Shown here one piece after another: positions 6,354 through 7,452 of a stretch of 7,452 nucleotides of DNA. How positions within the stretch are numbered: the first letter of the stretch is position 1; the number at the start of each line of letters is the position of its first letter. The notes below the pieces were generated by a model that was given only the letters and a program-made list of their open reading frames with translations, was not told the origin of the DNA and searched no databases. This stretch comes from a bacterium (GTDB lineage: Bacteria > UBP6 > JAFGXH01), in contig JAMOQH010000148.1 in the NCBI GenBank assembly GCA_027064085.1, positions 1-7,452 on the forward strand. The letters are read 5' to 3'. The translations under genes were made by a program, and so were the position numbers.

Positions 6354-7289
6354 ATGACAATATTAGAAAATCATACAAAAGAGTTTATCAAAAAACTAGA
6401 GGAATTAAAGTTTGAAGATATAGAAATAAAAGAAATTCCCTATGGAAGGCAAATTTTTGCATATTTTAATGATAAAAAGAATATTTTTAGAATATATCAC
6501 TCAAAAAAGAAAGGTATTACAGAAGATTTTTCTCAAATAAAAGATAATAATATATTAAAAATGTTTTCCCTATCTAAAAAAACAATGAGTAAAGCTAAAA
6601 AAGATGCAATTAGAACAGAAAGTGATGACTATGATCATTTTACTATAGGCTCTGATGAAGCAGGAAAAGGAGATGTAATTGGTCCTCTTATTATTGCTGC
6701 TGTTTATAATGATGATAAATTATCAGAAACATTTAAAGTTTTAGATATTAAAGATTCAAAATTAATAAAATCATTTGCAAAACTTGAAGAAGCATATAAA
6801 AATATTGTCTCAACTGCAATATATCACATTGAAGTAATAGAGCCTGAAGAATACAATAAATTATATAAAGTAGCCCAAAATATTAATAAAGTTCTTGCAA
6901 TAGGTCATAAAAGAGCATTAGAGAGCTGTTTAAAACAAACAAAAACTAAAAATAAAAGAGTTGATAAAATTATAATAGATAAATTTTCTAAAAAACCATA
7001 TTTTAATTCATTAAAAAAAGAAGTTGATATGCTTGTTGAAACACCGAAAGCAGAAAGATTTTCATCTGTTGCAGCAGCTTCTATCTTGGCAAGATATACT
7101 CATTTAAAATACTATGAAAATTTAAACAGAAAGTATAAAAGCAAAAAAATCTCATTTTCTCCAGGAATGAACCCTAAAAATATTGAAAATTTAAATAAAT
7201 ATCTTGATAATTACAAAGAAACTTCGTTGTTCTATTTAACTAAATTACACTTTAAAACCATTAATGAAATTTTAAATAGTAGAAAGTAA
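6354..7289 (+). CDS. rnhC: Ribonuclease HIII
   Basis: This 311-residue enzyme cuts the RNA strand of RNA-DNA hybrids, removing primers and R-loops. The N-terminal part (about 1-85) matches the RNase HIII substrate-binding domain, including 'KKNIFRIYHSKKKGIT'. The catalytic type 2 RNase H domain begins with GSDEAGKGDVIGPL (99-112), where Asp101 and Glu102 are metal ligands. It continues with 'DSKLIKSF' (134-141), IIIDKF (Asp209) and KAERFSSVAAASILAR (232-247), and ends with 'SPGMNP' (269-274) and a C-terminal helix. I do not assign the fourth acidic residue. The extra N-terminal domain and GSDEAGKGD separate it from RNase HII. The ATG has AGGA (6344-6347) six bases before it. It lies 100 bases after the ATPase gene on the same strand and may be read from the same promoter. 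Confidence 0.95.
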   Translation: MTILENHTKEFIKKLEELKFEDIEIKEIPYGRQIFAYFNDKKNIFRIYHSKKKGITEDFSQIKDNNILKMFSLSKKTMSKAKKDAIRTESDDYDHFTIGSDEAGKGDVIGPLIIAAVYNDDKLSETFKVLDIKDSKLIKSFAKLEEAYKNIVSTAIYHIEVIEPEEYNKLYKVAQNINKVLAIGHKRALESCLKQTKTKNKRVDKIIIDKFSKKPYFNSLKKEVDMLVETPKAERFSSVAAASILARYTHLKYYENLNRKYKSKKISFSPGMNPKNIENLNKYLDNYKETSLFYLTKLHFKTINEILNSRK

Positions 7290-7332
7290 GGCTTTTTATT
7301 TAGTTTTTATGATACCCTTTTAGACAGTTAAA

Positions 7333-7452
7333 TCAGTTGAAATAGTATTGTTTCAATAAATTAGTTTTCAGTTTTCTAAAAATAATGCTTGTTTTTTTAT
7401 TATTTTTTTTATAAAAAGTCTTGTAAAAACAGACATTTGTAATAAAAATAGG
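7333..7452 (-). CDS. Possible C-terminal end of a minus-strand gene entering from the right edge
   Basis: The minus strand is free of stops for 39 codons from the right edge to a TGA at 7333-7335. The translation is basic and aromatic, including KKTSIIFRKLKTNLLKQYYFN at its end apart from the first Lys pair. In DNA this AT-rich, stops are frequent, so a run of this length gives slight support for a real gene end convergent with rnhC. No family is recognisable. It conflicts with reading 7413-7434 as a minus-strand terminator, since that hairpin would lie inside the gene. Confidence 0.25.
   Translation of the reverse strand, partial: PIFITNVCFYKTFYKKNNKKTSIIFRKLKTNLLKQYYFN
7336..7357 (+). terminator. 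Weak hairpin after rnhC
   Basis: TTGAAA (7337-7342) pairs with TTTCAA (7351-7356), with an outer G-T pair and an 8-base loop. An alternative stem TATTG/CAATA (7346-7350 with 7354-7358) overlaps it. T-rich sequence follows, but there is no strong GC stem, so this is only a candidate end for the rnhC transcript. Confidence 0.22.
7413..7434 (-). terminator. Candidate minus-strand terminator
   Basis: Read on the minus strand, GTCTGT and ACAAGAC form a 6-pair stem with one bulged A and loop TTTT (7418-7434), directly followed by five T (7413-7417). This layout fits a weak intrinsic terminator for a minus-strand gene lying to the right of the window. It is an alternative to the partial coding reading of the same bases. 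Confidence 0.28.

Noticed and set aside
1-7452. CRISPR array, tRNA, rRNA or insertion sequence
   Set aside because: No regularly spaced repeats, no cloverleaf-like GC-rich segments and no terminal inverted repeats were seen. The Transposase_31 name of the Rpn family does not mean a mobile element is present.

Overview
The window is very AT-rich (G+C is roughly a quarter by eye) and holds four complete protein-coding genes, one gene cut by the left edge, and possibly one cut by the right edge. MutS, RNase HIII and an MlaF-type ABC ATPase together suggest a low-GC bacterium with an outer membrane. A Brachyspira-like spirochaete is my first guess. Fusobacteriota or Campylobacterota-like lineages are not excluded, because no rRNA or lineage marker is present. 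The code is standard: TGA is used as a stop and TGG as Trp.

Layout. (1) Bases 1-884, plus strand: the 3' part of an Rpn-family (Transposase_31, PD-(D/E)XK) nuclease gene. A perfect AGGAGG and an in-frame ATG lie inside it and could make a separate 72-residue C-terminal protein. (2) 964-3600, minus strand: mutS, converging on the rpn gene. (3) 3601-4073: a 473-base gap between divergent genes. It holds a probable mutS promoter, a stretch that looks like a decayed minus-strand gene, a 15-base inverted repeat, and a perfect consensus promoter (TTGACA, 16 bases, TATAAT) driving the plus strand. (4) 4074-6253, plus strand: a two-gene unit with a 4-base ATGA overlap. It encodes a 487-residue protein of unknown function with a central pair of membrane helices, then an MlaF-like ATPase whose signature motif and D-loop are degenerate. 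(5) 6254-6353: a 100-base gap with an unusually GC-rich patch. (6) 6354-7289, plus strand: rnhC (RNase HIII). (7) 7290-7452: T-rich sequence with weak hairpins and a possible C-terminal fragment of a minus-strand gene.

How the genes work together. mutS and rnhC are genome-maintenance genes but are not co-transcribed. The 487-residue protein and the ATPase are almost certainly co-translated and form the least understood unit here: an MlaF-type ATPase without the usual MlaE permease or MCE protein beside it, coupled instead to an unnamed two-helix membrane protein. The rpn locus is the best candidate for a defence-type system, with a toxic nuclease and a protein made from the same gene that could restrain it. 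That model is borrowed from E. coli Rpn proteins and is not shown by this sequence alone.
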